Source: Polynucleobacter sp. AP-Latsch-80-C2 (GTDB lineage Bacteria > Pseudomonadota > Gammaproteobacteria > Burkholderiales > Burkholderiaceae). Taken from it: DNA of 64,000 nt. Shown here in pieces: positions 8,849 through 19,937 of the stretch. The notes under the pieces were generated by a model. The model worked only from the letters and a program-made list of their open reading frames with translations, made no database searches and was not told the origin of the DNA. Positions within the stretch are counted from its first letter, which is position 1, and every line of letters starts with the position of its first letter. Location of the stretch: assembly GCF_018882185.1 (NCBI RefSeq), contig NZ_JACVOY010000010.1:44202-108201 (forward strand), written 5' to 3'. A program made the position numbers and the translations under genes.

Positions 8849-9826
8849 TTAGTCTAGCGTGATGTTGGCAGATTTAATTGCCTTATTCCAATAAGGCAAT
8901 TCTTTTTTCAGCAAAGCATCCATTGCAGCAGGATTTAGATAGCGCAACTCAACGCCGGCAGCATCGCCCCGCTCCTTGACTTCAGGCAAAGCCAAGCTCT
9001 TTTTCACTGAATCAGTTAACTTGGTAATGATGGGAGCAGGAGTACCAGCGGGTGCATATAGAGCTACCCACGACTCAAGCTGAAATGAAGCTAGGCCAGC
9101 TTCGGCTGTAGTCGGTACGTTAGGCATTCCAGGATGACGGTTCTTGCCTGTTACCGCCAAACCTTTCAACTTTCCACTTTGAACATGCTGCATTACCGAA
9201 GGTGGCGTAGTAATAAACACTTGAACCTGGCCGGCTAGAACATCTTGTACCGCTGGGCCAGAACCTTTATAGGGAACATGGACCATATCGATGCCCGTAG
9301 TTTGCTTAAAGATCTCTGTACCAATATGAGATACAGAACCATTGCCCTGGGAAGCATAATTTAACTTACCGGGATTGGCTTTTGCATAAGCAATGAATTC
9401 TTTGAGATTATTTACCGGCACCGACGGGTGCACAGCAATCACATTGGTAGATACTGTTAAGAGAGCGACTGGTGAAAAATCTTTGATCGGATCCCACGGA
9501 AGTTTATCCATCAAAGCTGGGTTACCAACGTGATATCCAGAATAAGAAATAAGCAAGGTATAGCCATCGGGTTTCGCTTTAGCAACATACTGATAAGCCG
9601 TATTTCCGCTTGCGCCTGGCTTGTTATCAACAATCACAGGCTGCCCAATAACTCTGGTTAAGGGTTCACTTAATAGCCGTGCAGAGGTGTCCACTAGACC
9701 ACCCGGAGGATTTGGCACTACTAATGTGATTGGTCTATCTGGAAAAGTATCGGCACAAGCCATACTAAAAGTAAACGTCAAACTAAGCGCTAGTAATATT
9801 TTGCGAGCATAGAAAGCAGTCTTCAT
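8849..9826 (-). CDS. Tripartite tricarboxylate transporter (Bug family) periplasmic receptor
   Basis: Extracytoplasmic solute-binding protein of the Bug/TctC family, about 325 aa. I place the start at the ATG 9826 because AGGAG lies just upstream and a clean Sec signal peptide follows (basic start, hydrophobic core, cleavage after SMACA). The mature start FPDRPITLVVPNPPGG is the family hallmark, as are the GxGSxSHIGTE and VPYKGSGPA segments that form the ligand pocket. It lies 25 bp downstream of the Old Yellow Enzyme gene and is probably co-transcribed. No TctA or TctB membrane gene is in the window, so it is an orphan receptor; ligand unknown, probably a carboxylate. Confidence 0.92.
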   Translation of the reverse strand: MKTAFYARKILLALSLTFTFSMACADTFPDRPITLVVPNPPGGLVDTSARLLSEPLTRVIGQPVIVDNKPGASGNTAYQYVAKAKPDGYTLLISYSGYHVGNPALMDKLPWDPIKDFSPVALLTVSTNVIAVHPSVPVNNLKEFIAYAKANPGKLNYASQGNGSVSHIGTEIFKQTTGIDMVHVPYKGSGPAVQDVLAGQVQVFITTPPSVMQHVQSGKLKGLAVTGKNRHPGMPNVPTTAEAGLASFQLESWVALYAPAGTPAPIITKLTDSVKKSLALPEVKERGDAAGVELRYLNPAAMDALLKKELPYWNKAIKSANITLD

Positions 9827-9851
9827 GGGTTTCTCCTGAATAAAATTTTTA

Positions 9852-10973
9852 TTAGCGTTGACCGACTTTGACATTGCCAAATATTGCTTGGGCTTCACGC
9901 GGTAAACAACGCCAGTAACGCTCATTAGATGGAACGATGCCATCTAATGCAGCAGCTGCCTCCCAAGCCCACCGGGGTTTGTATAAGAATGCTCGTGCCA
10001 ACGCTATCAGATCGGCATCGCCCTGTTGCAAAATTTCTTCTGCCTGATGTGGATCGGTAATAAGCCCAACTGTCATGGTTGGTAATCCTGATTTATCTTT
10101 CACAATCTTGGCAAATGGAACTTGATATTTTGGCCCGATGGCAATTTTTTGTGCTGGTGAAATACCGCCAGAAGAAATATGCACAAAGTCAGCACCCAGT
10201 GGTTTTAGGCGAGCGGCAAAATCTGCCGTTTCCTCTGGAGTCCATCCCCCTTCAATCCAATCACTCGCTGAAATACGTATACCAAGAACGCCCTGATAAG
10301 CTTCTCTAACCGCCTTAAATAACTCCAATGGGAAACGAATACGGTTTTCATAAGAGCCGCCATATTCATCGGTACGCTGATTGGCAATAGGAGATAAAAA
10401 TTGATGCAATAAATATCCGTGTGCACCGTGCAACTCAATACCATCAACGCCAATTCGATCAGAGCGCTGGGCAGCCACCACAAATGCATCAATCAATTCC
10501 TTTAACTCAGACTTGTTGAGCTCGTGAGGCAATCGCTCTCCCTCAAGTTGTGGAATGGCTGAAGGAGCGGTAGTTTCCCATCCACCCTGGCCTACCGCAA
10601 GGAGTTGGCCACCATCCCATGGCGTAGCACTGGAAGCCTTACGTCCAGCGTGGGCTAATTGAATAAAAACAGGGGTGGCAGGTGCCAATTTGCGTGCTCT
10701 CGATAACTTGTCCTTTAGGGCTGCCTCGGTACGGTCATCCCATAATCCCAGGCAGGCGGGTGTAATACGGCCCTCTGGCGTTACCCCTGTTGCCTCAATA
10801 ATGAACAAGGCGGCCCCACTATTGAGCAAATTTCCCCAGTGCATCAGGTGCCAGTCAGTGGCCTCGCCATTCACCGCTGAATACTGGCACATTGGGGCAA
10901 CTACGATCCGATTGGCCAGTTTTAGGGGGCCACGAGGGCTATTTAGGGTGTAGTTGGTAAAAAGAAGACTCAT
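9852..10973 (-). CDS. NADH:flavin oxidoreductase, Old Yellow Enzyme family (YqjM type)
   Basis: FMN-dependent ene-reductase, 373 aa, reducing activated C=C bonds with NAD(P)H. The N-terminal NRIVVAPMCQYSA carries the flavin-modulating Cys typical of the YqjM/XenA branch. HGAHGYLLHQFLSP holds the substrate-binding His pair region, followed by NQRTDEYGGSYENR, and the phosphate-binding stretch near DLIALARAFLYKPRW. Physiological substrate unknown. It is divergent from mmsA across 160 bp and is followed closely by a Bug receptor. Confidence 0.92.
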   Translation of the reverse strand: MSLLFTNYTLNSPRGPLKLANRIVVAPMCQYSAVNGEATDWHLMHWGNLLNSGAALFIIEATGVTPEGRITPACLGLWDDRTEAALKDKLSRARKLAPATPVFIQLAHAGRKASSATPWDGGQLLAVGQGGWETTAPSAIPQLEGERLPHELNKSELKELIDAFVVAAQRSDRIGVDGIELHGAHGYLLHQFLSPIANQRTDEYGGSYENRIRFPLELFKAVREAYQGVLGIRISASDWIEGGWTPEETADFAARLKPLGADFVHISSGGISPAQKIAIGPKYQVPFAKIVKDKSGLPTMTVGLITDPHQAEEILQQGDADLIALARAFLYKPRWAWEAAAALDGIVPSNERYWRCLPREAQAIFGNVKVGQR

Positions 10974-11133
10974 TCGGGACCTTTAAAAACTTGCAAAAAT
11001 GGGCAAATAACTAAAATCAACTTATAGCTATAAAATGTTAAGAAATCAGAATAAACGAGACAGCGAAGTCGTGCAGGCCAAAGCGCCAAACGGCTTTATT
11101 ATATTAATTACACCCTAGAAATAATAAGCACAA

Positions 11134-12660
11134 ATGACTATGAATGCACCTAAAGCCTTTGATTCAAAAGAAGATGTTGGTCACTATGTTGGCGGAAAAA
11201 TGGTCAACCCTCAGGATGGACGTTTCTCGGATGTATTTAACCCCACATTAGGTTCAGTTGCCCGCAAGGTTGCCCTGGCTAGCAAAAAAGAGGTTGACGC
11301 GGCAGTAGCTACTGCTCAAAAGGCTTTTGAAACCTGGAGCCAAACGAGCCCATTGCGCCGTGCCCGCATCCTTTTTAAATATTTAGAGCTTTTAAATGCA
11401 AATCGCGATGAGCTGGCAGCGATGATTACTGCAGAGCATGGCAAAGTCTTTACCGATGCCCAGGGTGAAGTAACCCGTGGCATTGAAATTCTTGAATTTG
11501 CTACCGGCATTCCAGAATTATTAAAAGGCGACTATACAGAACAGGTTTCCACTGATATTGATAACTGGGTGATGCGTCAGCCCCTAGGTGTAGTTGCCGG
11601 CATTACGCCGTTCAACTTTCCTGTGATGGTGCCGATGTGGATGTTCCCGATGGCCATTGCTTGTGGCAATACTTTCATTCTTAAACCTAGCCCGACTGAT
11701 CCCTCCGCCGCATTATTTATGGCAAAGCTTTTAAAAGATGCCGGATTGCCGGATGGCGTGTTTAACGTTGTTCAGGGTGATAAAGAAGCGGTTGATGCCT
11801 TAATTGAAAATCCAGATGTCAAAGCAGTAAGCTTTGTTGGATCTACGCCTATTGCTAACTACATCTATGAGCGTTGTGCTCATTTTGGTAAGCGTTCTCA
11901 GGCCCTAGGTGGTGCCAAGAATCATATGGTGATCATGCCTGATGCTGATATTGATAAAGCCATTGATGCATTAGTCGGTGCCGCGTACGGTTCGGCTGGA
12001 GAGCGTTGTATGGCCATCTCTGTTGCGGTACTCGTTGGTGATGTCGCTGAGAAGATCATGCCAAAGCTGATCGAGCGCACCAAAACCTTAAAAGTTAAAA
12101 ATGGTATGGAGCTTGATGCTGAGATGGGCCCTATTGTTAGCAAGGCCGCTTTAGAGCGCATCACTGGGTACATTGAGAGTGGCGTCGCTTCCGGCGCAAA
12201 ACTCCTGGTAGACGGTCGCGGCTTAAAGGTTCCCGGAAACGAGAATGGCTTCTTCATTGGTGGCACCTTATTTGACAATGTCACTCCAGATATGAAGATT
12301 TACCTAGAAGAAATTTTTGGACCAGTACTCTCTTGCCTGCGTGTAGCCAACTTTACAGAAGCTCTCAACCTCGTAAATTCTTGTGAATTTGGTAATGGTG
12401 TTGCCTGCTTCACGAGCGATGGCAATATTGCCCGTGAATTTGCGCGTCGTGTTCAGGTTGGCATGGTTGGCATTAATGTACCTATTCCAGTGCCTATGGC
12501 ATGGCATGGTTTTGGCGGCTGGAAGAAATCGATCTTTGGCGATATGCACGCCTATGGCAAAGAAGGTGTTCGCTTCTATACTAAACAAAAGAGTGTCATG
12601 CAACGTTGGCCAGAAAGCATTGCTAAAGGCGCTGAGTTTGTGATGCCAACATCGAAGTAA
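11134..12660 (+). CDS. mmsA: Methylmalonate-semialdehyde dehydrogenase (CoA-acylating)
   Basis: Aldehyde dehydrogenase superfamily enzyme, 508 aa, that converts methylmalonate semialdehyde or malonate semialdehyde to propionyl- or acetyl-CoA in valine, inositol or beta-alanine breakdown. The mmsA-type features are visible: [16 protein letters not shown] for cofactor binding, [13 protein letters not shown], and the catalytic Cys in [14 protein letters not shown]. Start is ATG 11134, though the in-frame ATG 11140 is also possible and neither has a strong Shine-Dalgarno. No mmsB partner is adjacent. A strong terminator follows at 12681. Confidence 0.9.
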   Translation: MTMNAPKAFDSKEDVGHYVGGKMVNPQDGRFSDVFNPTLGSVARKVALASKKEVDAAVATAQKAFETWSQTSPLRRARILFKYLELLNANRDELAAMITAEHGKVFTDAQGEVTRGIEILEFATGIPELLKGDYTEQVSTDIDNWVMRQPLGVVAGITPFNFPVMVPMWMFPMAIACGNTFILKPSPTDPSAALFMAKLLKDAGLPDGVFNVVQGDKEAVDALIENPDVKAVSFVGSTPIANYIYERCAHFGKRSQALGGAKNHMVIMPDADIDKAIDALVGAAYGSAGERCMAISVAVLVGDVAEKIMPKLIERTKTLKVKNGMELDAEMGPIVSKAALERITGYIESGVASGAKLLVDGRGLKVPGNENGFFIGGTLFDNVTPDMKIYLEEIFGPVLSCLRVANFTEALNLVNSCEFGNGVACFTSDGNIAREFARRVQVGMVGINVPIPVPMAWHGFGGWKKSIFGDMHAYGKEGVRFYTKQKSVMQRWPESIAKGAEFVMPTSK

Positions 12661-12680
12661 GTTAACGCCATACTTCAAAA

Positions 12681-12710
12681 TAAAAAAGTGACCTCAGGGT
12701 CACTTTTTTA
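12681..12710. terminator. Bidirectional rho-independent terminator after mmsA
   Basis: A 13-bp stem, TAAAAAAGTGACC (12681-12693) with GGTCACTTTTTTA (12698-12710), closes a TCAG loop. It has T6 on the plus side and T6 on the minus side. It sits between the mmsA stop (12660) and the stop of the convergent ABC permease (12732), so it serves both. Confidence 0.9.
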
Positions 12711-12731
12711 TTGGCTACCTAAAGTGTTATT

Positions 12732-13400
12732 TTAGGATGTTGGGAATACTACCCTACGTTCAATTGCTCGCGCGCACAGAACAATCACCGATACCAAGGC
12801 TAAGTACACAATGGCCGTTAAGAGATAGGCCTTAAAGAACTGAAAGTTACTTGCAGCCAACTCTTGCATGCGGGCAAAAAACTCCGTGTATTGAATTAAA
12901 AAGGCAACCGAGCTATCTTTCAGGTTGCCAATCACTTGATTCGTTAAAGCAGGAACAGATAAGCGCATTACCTGAGGCAAAGTAATTAAGCGAAAGATCT
13001 GAAACGGGCTAAATCCTTGTGCAGCAGCAGCTTCCAGCTGGATAAAATTCAAACCGTTATAAGCGGTCTTTATATACGCAGCGTTATAGGCTGCGACATT
13101 GAGAGTGAATCCAATAGCGGCAACGACAAAGGGATCCATACGCAATCCCCACTGTGGCAGTCCGTAATACATCAAAAAGAGCAATACGATGAGTGGCATC
13201 CCAATAAAGAAGGAAATATAAGAATTGGTAGCCGTGCGAATAAAATAGTTCTTGCTGATGGATAGATAAAAAACGACTATACCCAGAAGCAAGCCAGTTA
13301 CGCTAATTAATCCCGCCAACTTCAGAGTGTTCACCAGACCCGCCAATATCAGCGGCATCTGCGTAATCAGATCTGCTTCAAAGATCCTCCAAGCGTTCAT
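12732..13400 (-). CDS. Polar amino acid ABC transporter permease (second permease)
   Basis: Inner-membrane permease of a His/Glu/Gln/Arg-type importer, 222 aa, with five to six transmembrane helices. The EAA loop appears as EAAAAQGFSPFQIFRLITLPQ, which contacts the ATPase. It is the last gene of a four-gene minus-strand operon (binding protein, permease, ATPase, permease), and its start overlaps the ATPase stop by four bases. The two permeases probably form a heterodimer. Confidence 0.9.
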   Translation of the reverse strand: MNAWRIFEADLITQMPLILAGLVNTLKLAGLISVTGLLLGIVVFYLSISKNYFIRTATNSYISFFIGMPLIVLLFLMYYGLPQWGLRMDPFVVAAIGFTLNVAAYNAAYIKTAYNGLNFIQLEAAAAQGFSPFQIFRLITLPQVMRLSVPALTNQVIGNLKDSSVAFLIQYTEFFARMQELAASNFQFFKAYLLTAIVYLALVSVIVLCARAIERRVVFPTS

Positions 13401-14134
13401 TTAAACCCATCCTTATTACCGAAGAATGCTTGAATATCTGGATCGGAAGTATCACTTGCCAATATAGAAATTTTCTCATCAGCGCGAATCACGCCTTTAT
13501 CCAAGAACATGACCGTATCAGAAATATTTTGCGCTAGTGCAAGGTCATGGGTTACACATAACATCGTGATACCAGCCTCATGAAGCCGATTGATCAGATC
13601 AGCAACATCTCGTGACATGATGGGATCTAAGGCAGATGTAGGTTCATCCAAGACCAATACCGCCGGATCCATCGCTAGAGCACGGGCAATAGCAACGCGC
13701 TGTTGCTGACCACCAGAGAGTTGCGCTGGATATTTATGCTGCTGAATAGCCATATCAAATTTTTCTAAAGTGGCTAATGCTTTCTCATCAGCTTCTGGCT
13801 TCTTCATTCCCTCAAGAACTTTCAAGGCCAAAGTGACGTTTTCTAGAACTGTTAAGTGGCTATACAAAGCAAATTGCTGAAATACAAAACCAATTTGTTT
13901 GCGCAAAGCACGGACATCAACTCCCGGACCCGCGACTTCTTTTCCACGGAAAATAATTGAACCTGATGTTGGGTTCTCTAGGCGATTAAGGCAATGCAAT
14001 ATGGTGGACTTACCAGAGCCGGAGGCACCCATCAGCACTCTCACTTGGCCATCTTCAACATCAAAATTAATATCTGAGAGCACTACCTGCTCACCATAGA
14101 CCTTTTTTAGATCACGCACCTGAATTAACGACAT
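13397..14134 (-). CDS. Polar amino acid ABC transporter ATP-binding protein
   Basis: ABC ATPase of the GlnQ/HisP type, 245 aa. Walker A is GASGSGKST (about 35-43), the Q-loop is in GFVFQQFALYSH, the signature is LSGGQQQRVAIARAL, Walker B is VLVLDEPTSALD, and the switch His is in CVTHDLALA. It lies between the two permease genes and overlaps the downstream one by four bases. Confidence 0.94.
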   Translation of the reverse strand: MSLIQVRDLKKVYGEQVVLSDINFDVEDGQVRVLMGASGSGKSTILHCLNRLENPTSGSIIFRGKEVAGPGVDVRALRKQIGFVFQQFALYSHLTVLENVTLALKVLEGMKKPEADEKALATLEKFDMAIQQHKYPAQLSGGQQQRVAIARALAMDPAVLVLDEPTSALDPIMSRDVADLINRLHEAGITMLCVTHDLALAQNISDTVMFLDKGVIRADEKISILASDTSDPDIQAFFGNKDGFK

Positions 14135-14168
14135 CGTGCAATTCCTTCTAATTCATTATGTTGAGAGC

Positions 14169-14822
14169 TCATGCTTTGCCTAGCCCTGGTATTTGGTAAT
14201 GTCGATTGATGAGCTGAATGCCGACCAATAGGATTCGATAAATAGCGAAATATAAAATACCAACGGCAAAATACACCTCAACACCACGTAAGGTGGTTGA
14301 AGTGAGAGCGATTGCTTGCTTGGTAATCTCCGGAATACCGACGGTATAAGCAAAAGGCGAATACTTTAGAACAGAGGTAAATTCATTAATCATGCCGGGG
14401 ACAGAAAAACGCAGCATTTGGGGCAAATCAATGTACCAGAGTACTTGTAACTTGCTCAATCCCATAGCCTCACCCGCCAAGATTTCAACGGAATTGACTG
14501 AATTAAAAGCACCTCGAAATACCTCTGCAAGATAAGCCGAGGTAACAAGCCCTAAACTCATTGCCATAGCCATCAAGGGCGGCACTTTAAGGCCGACACT
14601 AGGTAAGCCAAAGTACACCATAAAAAGTAAGACCAAAACGGGTACCCCACGGAAAACATAGGTATAGGCATCAATGATGGGCGTGAGCCCAGGAATAGAG
14701 AGACGTCGTAAGCAGGCCAGAGTTAAGCCGATGACTAGACCGGTCGCACTACAAACCAAGGTAACTACTACCGTATAGGAAATTCCTTGCGCGAGTTGCG
14801 CAAGGATGTCGTAGAAATTCAC
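14169..14822 (-). CDS. Polar amino acid ABC transporter permease (first permease)
   Basis: Permease of the HisM/GlnP family, 217 aa, with multiple transmembrane helices starting near residue 15. The EAA-type loop reads EILAGEAMGLSKLQVLWYIDLPQ. It is 23 bp downstream of the binding-protein gene and 34 bp upstream of the ATPase gene. It is similar in layout but not identical to the second permease, suggesting a heterodimeric channel. Confidence 0.9.
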   Translation of the reverse strand: MNFYDILAQLAQGISYTVVVTLVCSATGLVIGLTLACLRRLSIPGLTPIIDAYTYVFRGVPVLVLLFMVYFGLPSVGLKVPPLMAMAMSLGLVTSAYLAEVFRGAFNSVNSVEILAGEAMGLSKLQVLWYIDLPQMLRFSVPGMINEFTSVLKYSPFAYTVGIPEITKQAIALTSTTLRGVEVYFAVGILYFAIYRILLVGIQLINRHYQIPGLGKA

Positions 14823-14845
14823 TGTTGCGCCCTATTACCTAGAAA

Positions 14846-15595
<750 letters not shown>

Positions 15596-15666
15596 TTACG
15601 TATCCCCGTCAAACAAGTTAGGTCCAAAAGGACGTCAGAGCAAGTATAGGGGATTTGTAAGGAGGC

Positions 15667-16152
15667 TTATTGGAGGGTATTTTTGAATGCTGGAATGAAT
15701 GGCACAGCCATCACTTCAATACCCTCATCCCTAAGAGCTTCTGCCTCATCTAAGGTAGTTTGCCCGCGGATGCTCCGTTCTGGGGCCTCTTTGTAGTGAA
15801 TTTTTCGAGCCTCCTCAGCAAAGCCGCTACCTACATCCTCAGAACGGCCCATTAAATCACGCATCCCCTTTAAAAAGGCAGCTTGAACCTGGGCTTCTAG
15901 CTGAGAATGGTCGTTGCTCGTAAGTGCCACAACATCACCACTGAGGTTGGTGTTTTCAGCCTTAGGTACAGTTAAATCTGTTGAAGAAGACTTGGCTATA
16001 TGGGGGGCTGAAGGCATTCTGCTGATATCGGTGCTATCGCATACCGGGCACGCTAGTATTCCCTTATCCTGCTGAGCAAGGCAGTCCTCTTCTGAGGCAA
16101 ACCACCCTTCAAAGCGATGATCTAAAGGGCAAGCAAGGTTATAAACTTTCAT
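15667..16152 (-). CDS. DUF1178 family protein
   Basis: A 161 aa protein of unknown function, common in alpha- and betaproteobacteria. The N-terminus MKVYNLACPLDHRFEGWF with a later ACPVCDST gives Cys pairs suggesting a small zinc ribbon. The middle is low-complexity and the C-terminal half, with GRSEDVGSGFAEEARKIHY and RSIRGQTT, is the conserved part. It lies 64 bp downstream of the NUDIX gene on the same strand. No function is assigned. Confidence 0.85.
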   Translation of the reverse strand: MKVYNLACPLDHRFEGWFASEEDCLAQQDKGILACPVCDSTDISRMPSAPHIAKSSSTDLTVPKAENTNLSGDVVALTSNDHSQLEAQVQAAFLKGMRDLMGRSEDVGSGFAEEARKIHYKEAPERSIRGQTTLDEAEALRDEGIEVMAVPFIPAFKNTLQ

Positions 16153-16216
16153 AAGACCTATATCGGGGCAAAAGTACTAAATTCAATACCCCTATTTTAA
16201 TAGGTTTTAGCTAAGC

Positions 16217-16816
16217 CTATTCAATAGTCTGAGGCTTTACCAGACCACGTCTATAGCGATCTAACCAATATGCAGAGATCGTGGTCTTAACATCAGTGAT
16301 CTCCCCCTCTTCCACCCAAGTAATGAGTTGCTCTAAGGGAGCTGCAAATACGTCCAAAAATTCCTCATCATCCAACTTGCTTTTGCCTGGCACTAAGTCC
16401 TCAGCAAGATAAATATCGATTAACTCGGTTGAATAAGAAATGACTGGATGAATGCGGCGAATATAGCTCCATTTTTTAGCGGTATAGCCTGTCTCTTCTT
16501 CAAGCTCACGTTTAGCGCACAAAAGGTGATCCTCACCAATCTCCAACTTGCCAGCAGGAATCTCAATGCAGGCCTTTGATATTGGATAACGATACTGACG
16601 CTCTAAAAGAACTCTGCCATCATCCAATATGGCGACTATTGCTACTGCGCCAGGATGCGTTAAATATTCACGGACAGCCTCCTGACCATCCGGCAGTAAA
16701 ATTTTATCGCGCTTCATATGCAAAAAGATGCCGCCATAGATATCCTCGCCAGAGATACGGTCTTCACGCAAGTGCTGGTCACCAGTAGGCAAATCTTTAA
16801 ATGATTTTTCAGTCAT
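16217..16816 (-). CDS. NUDIX hydrolase, ADP-ribose pyrophosphatase type
   Basis: NUDIX-family pyrophosphohydrolase, 199 aa, resembling NudF/YffH enzymes that hydrolyse ADP-ribose or other nucleoside diphosphate sugars. The Nudix box is intact: G in GKLEIGEDHLLCAKRE, followed by LEEETGY, containing the metal-binding REXXEE. The upstream IPAG stretch is the hallmark of the ADP-ribose branch. It lies downstream of nuoN on the same strand, past a terminator. Its neighbourhood beside complex I genes is common in Burkholderiales. Confidence 0.88.
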   Translation of the reverse strand: MTEKSFKDLPTGDQHLREDRISGEDIYGGIFLHMKRDKILLPDGQEAVREYLTHPGAVAIVAILDDGRVLLERQYRYPISKACIEIPAGKLEIGEDHLLCAKRELEEETGYTAKKWSYIRRIHPVISYSTELIDIYLAEDLVPGKSKLDDEEFLDVFAAPLEQLITWVEEGEITDVKTTISAYWLDRYRRGLVKPQTIE

Positions 16817-16884
16817 GGTGCGCTAGCTTTCGTTTAATGAAACATTCATCTTGCAAAAAATAAATGACGATTTAATGACAAACT

Positions 16885-16919
16885 TTAAATAATAAAGGCC
16901 CCAAATTGGAGCCCTTATT
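16885..16919 (-). terminator. Terminator of the nuo operon
   Basis: On the minus strand AATAAGGGCTCC (16919-16908) pairs with GGGGCCTTTATT (16902-16891) across a five-base loop, 12 bp with two G-U pairs, ending in a T-rich run (TTTATTATTT). It lies 18 bp after the nuoN stop, so it ends the complex I transcript. The T-tract is imperfect, so some readthrough into the NUDIX gene is possible. Confidence 0.7.
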
Positions 16920-16936
16920 CATTGCTGGTGAGCTTC

Positions 16937-18436
16937 TTAAGATCCCAGTAAGGTTCTGCGCATTGCATCCAAACAGAGACTCATTAGGCCCGCAGGAACT
17001 ATTCCGATGACCAGAACCAAGATACTATTTAAACCCAAAATGCCTTTAGCAAAACCTGATCCAGTAACGGTGATTTCATGATCGGGCTGATCAAAGTACA
17101 TTACCTTCACTACGCGCAAGTAGTAAAAAGCACCTACCAAAGATGCAAGGACCGCTATCACCGCTAAGAAAGTGTGTTCTGCATCAACCAAAGCTTCCAA
17201 GACACCAAGCTTAGCCGCAAAACCTACCGTTGGTGGAATACCGGCTAAGGAGAACATCATTACCAATCCAATAAATGCAAACCAAGGATGGGTTTTATTT
17301 AAACCCTTCAGTCCATCTAAAGTTTCGCAATCGTAACCCTTGCGAGATAAGATCATCAATAAACCGAAAGTACCCAATGTTGTTAGAACATAGGTAATGG
17401 CATAAAACATTGAAGCACTAAAAGCATGATCGTCAAATACTGAAAGCATACCCAAGAGGACAAAGCCCATTTGCGCAATAGCTGAATAAGCTAACATGCG
17501 CTTGATATTGGTTTGGGCAATAGCAGTAACGTTACCAACCACCAGAGAAAGAACAGCGAGCAAGACCAACATCGGCTGCCAATCACCTAAGAGTGGCAAT
17601 AAGGTATTGACTAGCAAGCGGAATAACAAAGCAAAGGCCGCTAATTTTGGTGCAGCTGCAATCATCAAGGTCACTGCAGTTGGAGCGCCTTGATAGACAT
17701 CGGGCACCCACATATGGAAAGGTACAACCCCTAATTTGAATGCTAGGCCAGCAACAATAAATACCAGACCAAATGCCATTACGAGATGGTTGATGCGCGG
17801 ATCGGCGACTATTTTGAAGATCTCAATGAGATCCAATGAGCCTGTCACGCCATAGAGCATCGACATGCCATATAGCAAGAAACCAGAAGCCAAAGCCCCC
17901 AAGATAAAGTATTTAATTGCCGCTTCTACACTCTTTTCACTACTATGGCGCATAGCAACCAATGCATACATTGGCAAAGCCATAAGCTCTAAGCCGAGAT
18001 ACAAGGTCAATAAGTTGGCCCCCGAGATCAAGACCATCTGACCTAGCAAAGCCAGCAAAGCTAGAACAATGAAGTCTGGGCGGAACATGCCGCGATCTTG
18101 GAGATATTTCTTAGAATAAATCAGGCTTACCAATACCGCACCACAAGAACAAGCCTTTAATAAATTTGAAAATGGGTCTGATTGAAACAAGCCATTCATA
18201 GCAACCAGAGAAACGTCACCCATGCGGCCTACAAATAAAAATATCAAGTAAGCCAATAAGATGATCGAGAAGAAATATACAAAGCCTACGCCACGTGGTG
18301 TATGAAATACGTCTTGCTCTACCCTAGGTGTTGAGCTTGGGTTCTCACGTACATAAACACTTAGCACTAACAGTAGGCAGGTGACTATGAGTAAAACGAG
18401 TTCTGGCAGGATGGCGTATAGGTCGAATGCTTGCAT
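16937..18436 (-). CDS. nuoN: NADH-quinone oxidoreductase subunit N
   Basis: Membrane antiporter-like proton-pumping subunit of complex I, 499 aa, about 14 transmembrane helices. It carries the conserved discontinuous-helix regions [17 protein letters not shown] (essential Glu) and the Lys-bearing [16 protein letters not shown]. It is the last gene of the complete nuoA-N operon; nuoM ends 10 bp upstream. Confidence 0.96.
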   Translation of the reverse strand: MQAFDLYAILPELVLLIVTCLLLVLSVYVRENPSSTPRVEQDVFHTPRGVGFVYFFSIILLAYLIFLFVGRMGDVSLVAMNGLFQSDPFSNLLKACSCGAVLVSLIYSKKYLQDRGMFRPDFIVLALLALLGQMVLISGANLLTLYLGLELMALPMYALVAMRHSSEKSVEAAIKYFILGALASGFLLYGMSMLYGVTGSLDLIEIFKIVADPRINHLVMAFGLVFIVAGLAFKLGVVPFHMWVPDVYQGAPTAVTLMIAAAPKLAAFALLFRLLVNTLLPLLGDWQPMLVLLAVLSLVVGNVTAIAQTNIKRMLAYSAIAQMGFVLLGMLSVFDDHAFSASMFYAITYVLTTLGTFGLLMILSRKGYDCETLDGLKGLNKTHPWFAFIGLVMMFSLAGIPPTVGFAAKLGVLEALVDAEHTFLAVIAVLASLVGAFYYLRVVKVMYFDQPDHEITVTGSGFAKGILGLNSILVLVIGIVPAGLMSLCLDAMRRTLLGS

Positions 18437-18446
18437 TTGCTTTTAC

Positions 18447-19913
18447 TCAGAGTTTGCTAACAGCAACATGCTGTAACAGATTAATGACTGCAGGATGAAT
18501 AATGTCAGTAAACGGTTTTGGATAAACGCCCATTCCAATGACACAAATCGTTAAGACGGCCATCATGAAATACTCACGGCCATTGAGATCTTTTAATACT
18601 TCAACGTGGGTATTTGTAATGGCGCCAAAGAACACGCGCTTCACCATCCACAAAGAATAGGCAGCACCCAGAATTAATGCTGTTGCAGCCAAGATGCCGA
18701 TTACAAAGTCATAATCAACTGCTGCCAGAATGACCATGAATTCACCAACGAAACCAGAAGTCGCTGGCAATCCACAATTTGCCATCGCCATCAATACTGC
18801 AAAAGCAGTAAATGCTGGCATCCGATGCACTACGCCGCCGTAATCTGCAATTTGACGGGTATGCATGCGGTCATACAAGACACCAATCGACAAGAACATG
18901 GCACCCGCTACAAAGCCGTGGGAAATCATCTGAACGATACCGCCTTCGATACCCAAAGGACTAAAGAGGAAGAAACCAAGCGTGACAAAACCCATGTGTG
19001 CTACAGAGGAATATGCGACCAGCTTTTTCATATCCTTCTGTACCAATGCAACGGCACCGACATAAATCACCGCCACCAATGACAGGAAAATAATGAACGG
19101 GCCAAGATATTGACTTGCATCTGGAGCAATAGGCAACGAGAAGCGCAAGAAACCATAGGCACCGAGCTTCAACATGATGGCTGCCAACACTACAGAACCG
19201 CCAGTTGGGGCCTCTACGTGGACGTCCGGCAACCAGGTATGCAAGGGCCACATTGGAACCTTCACCGCAAATGCCATAAAGAATGCTGCGAATAACAATA
19301 TTTGCTCAACTATATCTAAGCGGGCATTTTGCCAGGCCAAGATATCAAAGGTATTGGTCACGTTATAGAGATAAAGCATGGCAACCAAAGTTAACAATGA
19401 GCCAAGCAATGTGTATAAGAAGAATTTAAACGCCGCATAAATACGATTGTGTCCGCCCCAAACGCCGATGATGATGTACATCGGGATCAAAGTTGCCTCA
19501 AAGAAGACGTAGAACAATAAGGCATCAAGGGCGCAGAAAACACCAATCATCAATCCTGAGAGGATCATGAATGAAGCAAAATATTGCGACACCTTGGTAT
19601 CAATCACTTCCCAGGCGGCGATCACAACAAAAATATTAATAAATGCTGTAAGGACAATAAACCAGACCGAGATTCCATCTATGCCAAGATAGTAGTTAAT
19701 GTCGTAACGAGGAATCCAGCTTACCTTCTCTACAAACTGCATTCCAGAATTGGCAATATCAAAGTTTAGGATGAGAGGAAGCGTGGCAATAAAGCTGATG
19801 ACAGCACCGATGAGTGCTAACCAGCGAACACCAGCGGATGGCTTCTCAGACCCATAAAACAAAATAATGAGTCCAAAAATAATCGGGGTCCAAATGGCAT
19901 AAGAAAGAATCAT
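18447..19913 (-). CDS. nuoM: NADH-quinone oxidoreductase subunit M
   Basis: Antiporter-like membrane subunit of complex I, 488 aa, with the usual 14 helices. The key Glu is in FYVFFEATLIPMYIIIG, the Lys in AFAVKVPMWPLHTWLPDVH, and the second channel region follows as KLVAYSSVAHMGFV. It lies between nuoL and nuoN in the standard order. Each of NuoL, M and N is thought to move one proton per cycle. Confidence 0.97.
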   Translation of the reverse strand: MILSYAIWTPIIFGLIILFYGSEKPSAGVRWLALIGAVISFIATLPLILNFDIANSGMQFVEKVSWIPRYDINYYLGIDGISVWFIVLTAFINIFVVIAAWEVIDTKVSQYFASFMILSGLMIGVFCALDALLFYVFFEATLIPMYIIIGVWGGHNRIYAAFKFFLYTLLGSLLTLVAMLYLYNVTNTFDILAWQNARLDIVEQILLFAAFFMAFAVKVPMWPLHTWLPDVHVEAPTGGSVVLAAIMLKLGAYGFLRFSLPIAPDASQYLGPFIIFLSLVAVIYVGAVALVQKDMKKLVAYSSVAHMGFVTLGFFLFSPLGIEGGIVQMISHGFVAGAMFLSIGVLYDRMHTRQIADYGGVVHRMPAFTAFAVLMAMANCGLPATSGFVGEFMVILAAVDYDFVIGILAATALILGAAYSLWMVKRVFFGAITNTHVEVLKDLNGREYFMMAVLTICVIGMGVYPKPFTDIIHPAVINLLQHVAVSKL

Positions 19914-19937
19914 AGTGGCTACTTAAGTAACAAAGGC

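Noticed and set aside
8472..9943. Longer Bug receptor reading to ATG 9943
   Set aside because: The 39 extra residues overlap the 3' end of the ene-reductase gene and bury the signal peptide; ATG 9826 has AGGAG and a clean signal sequence.
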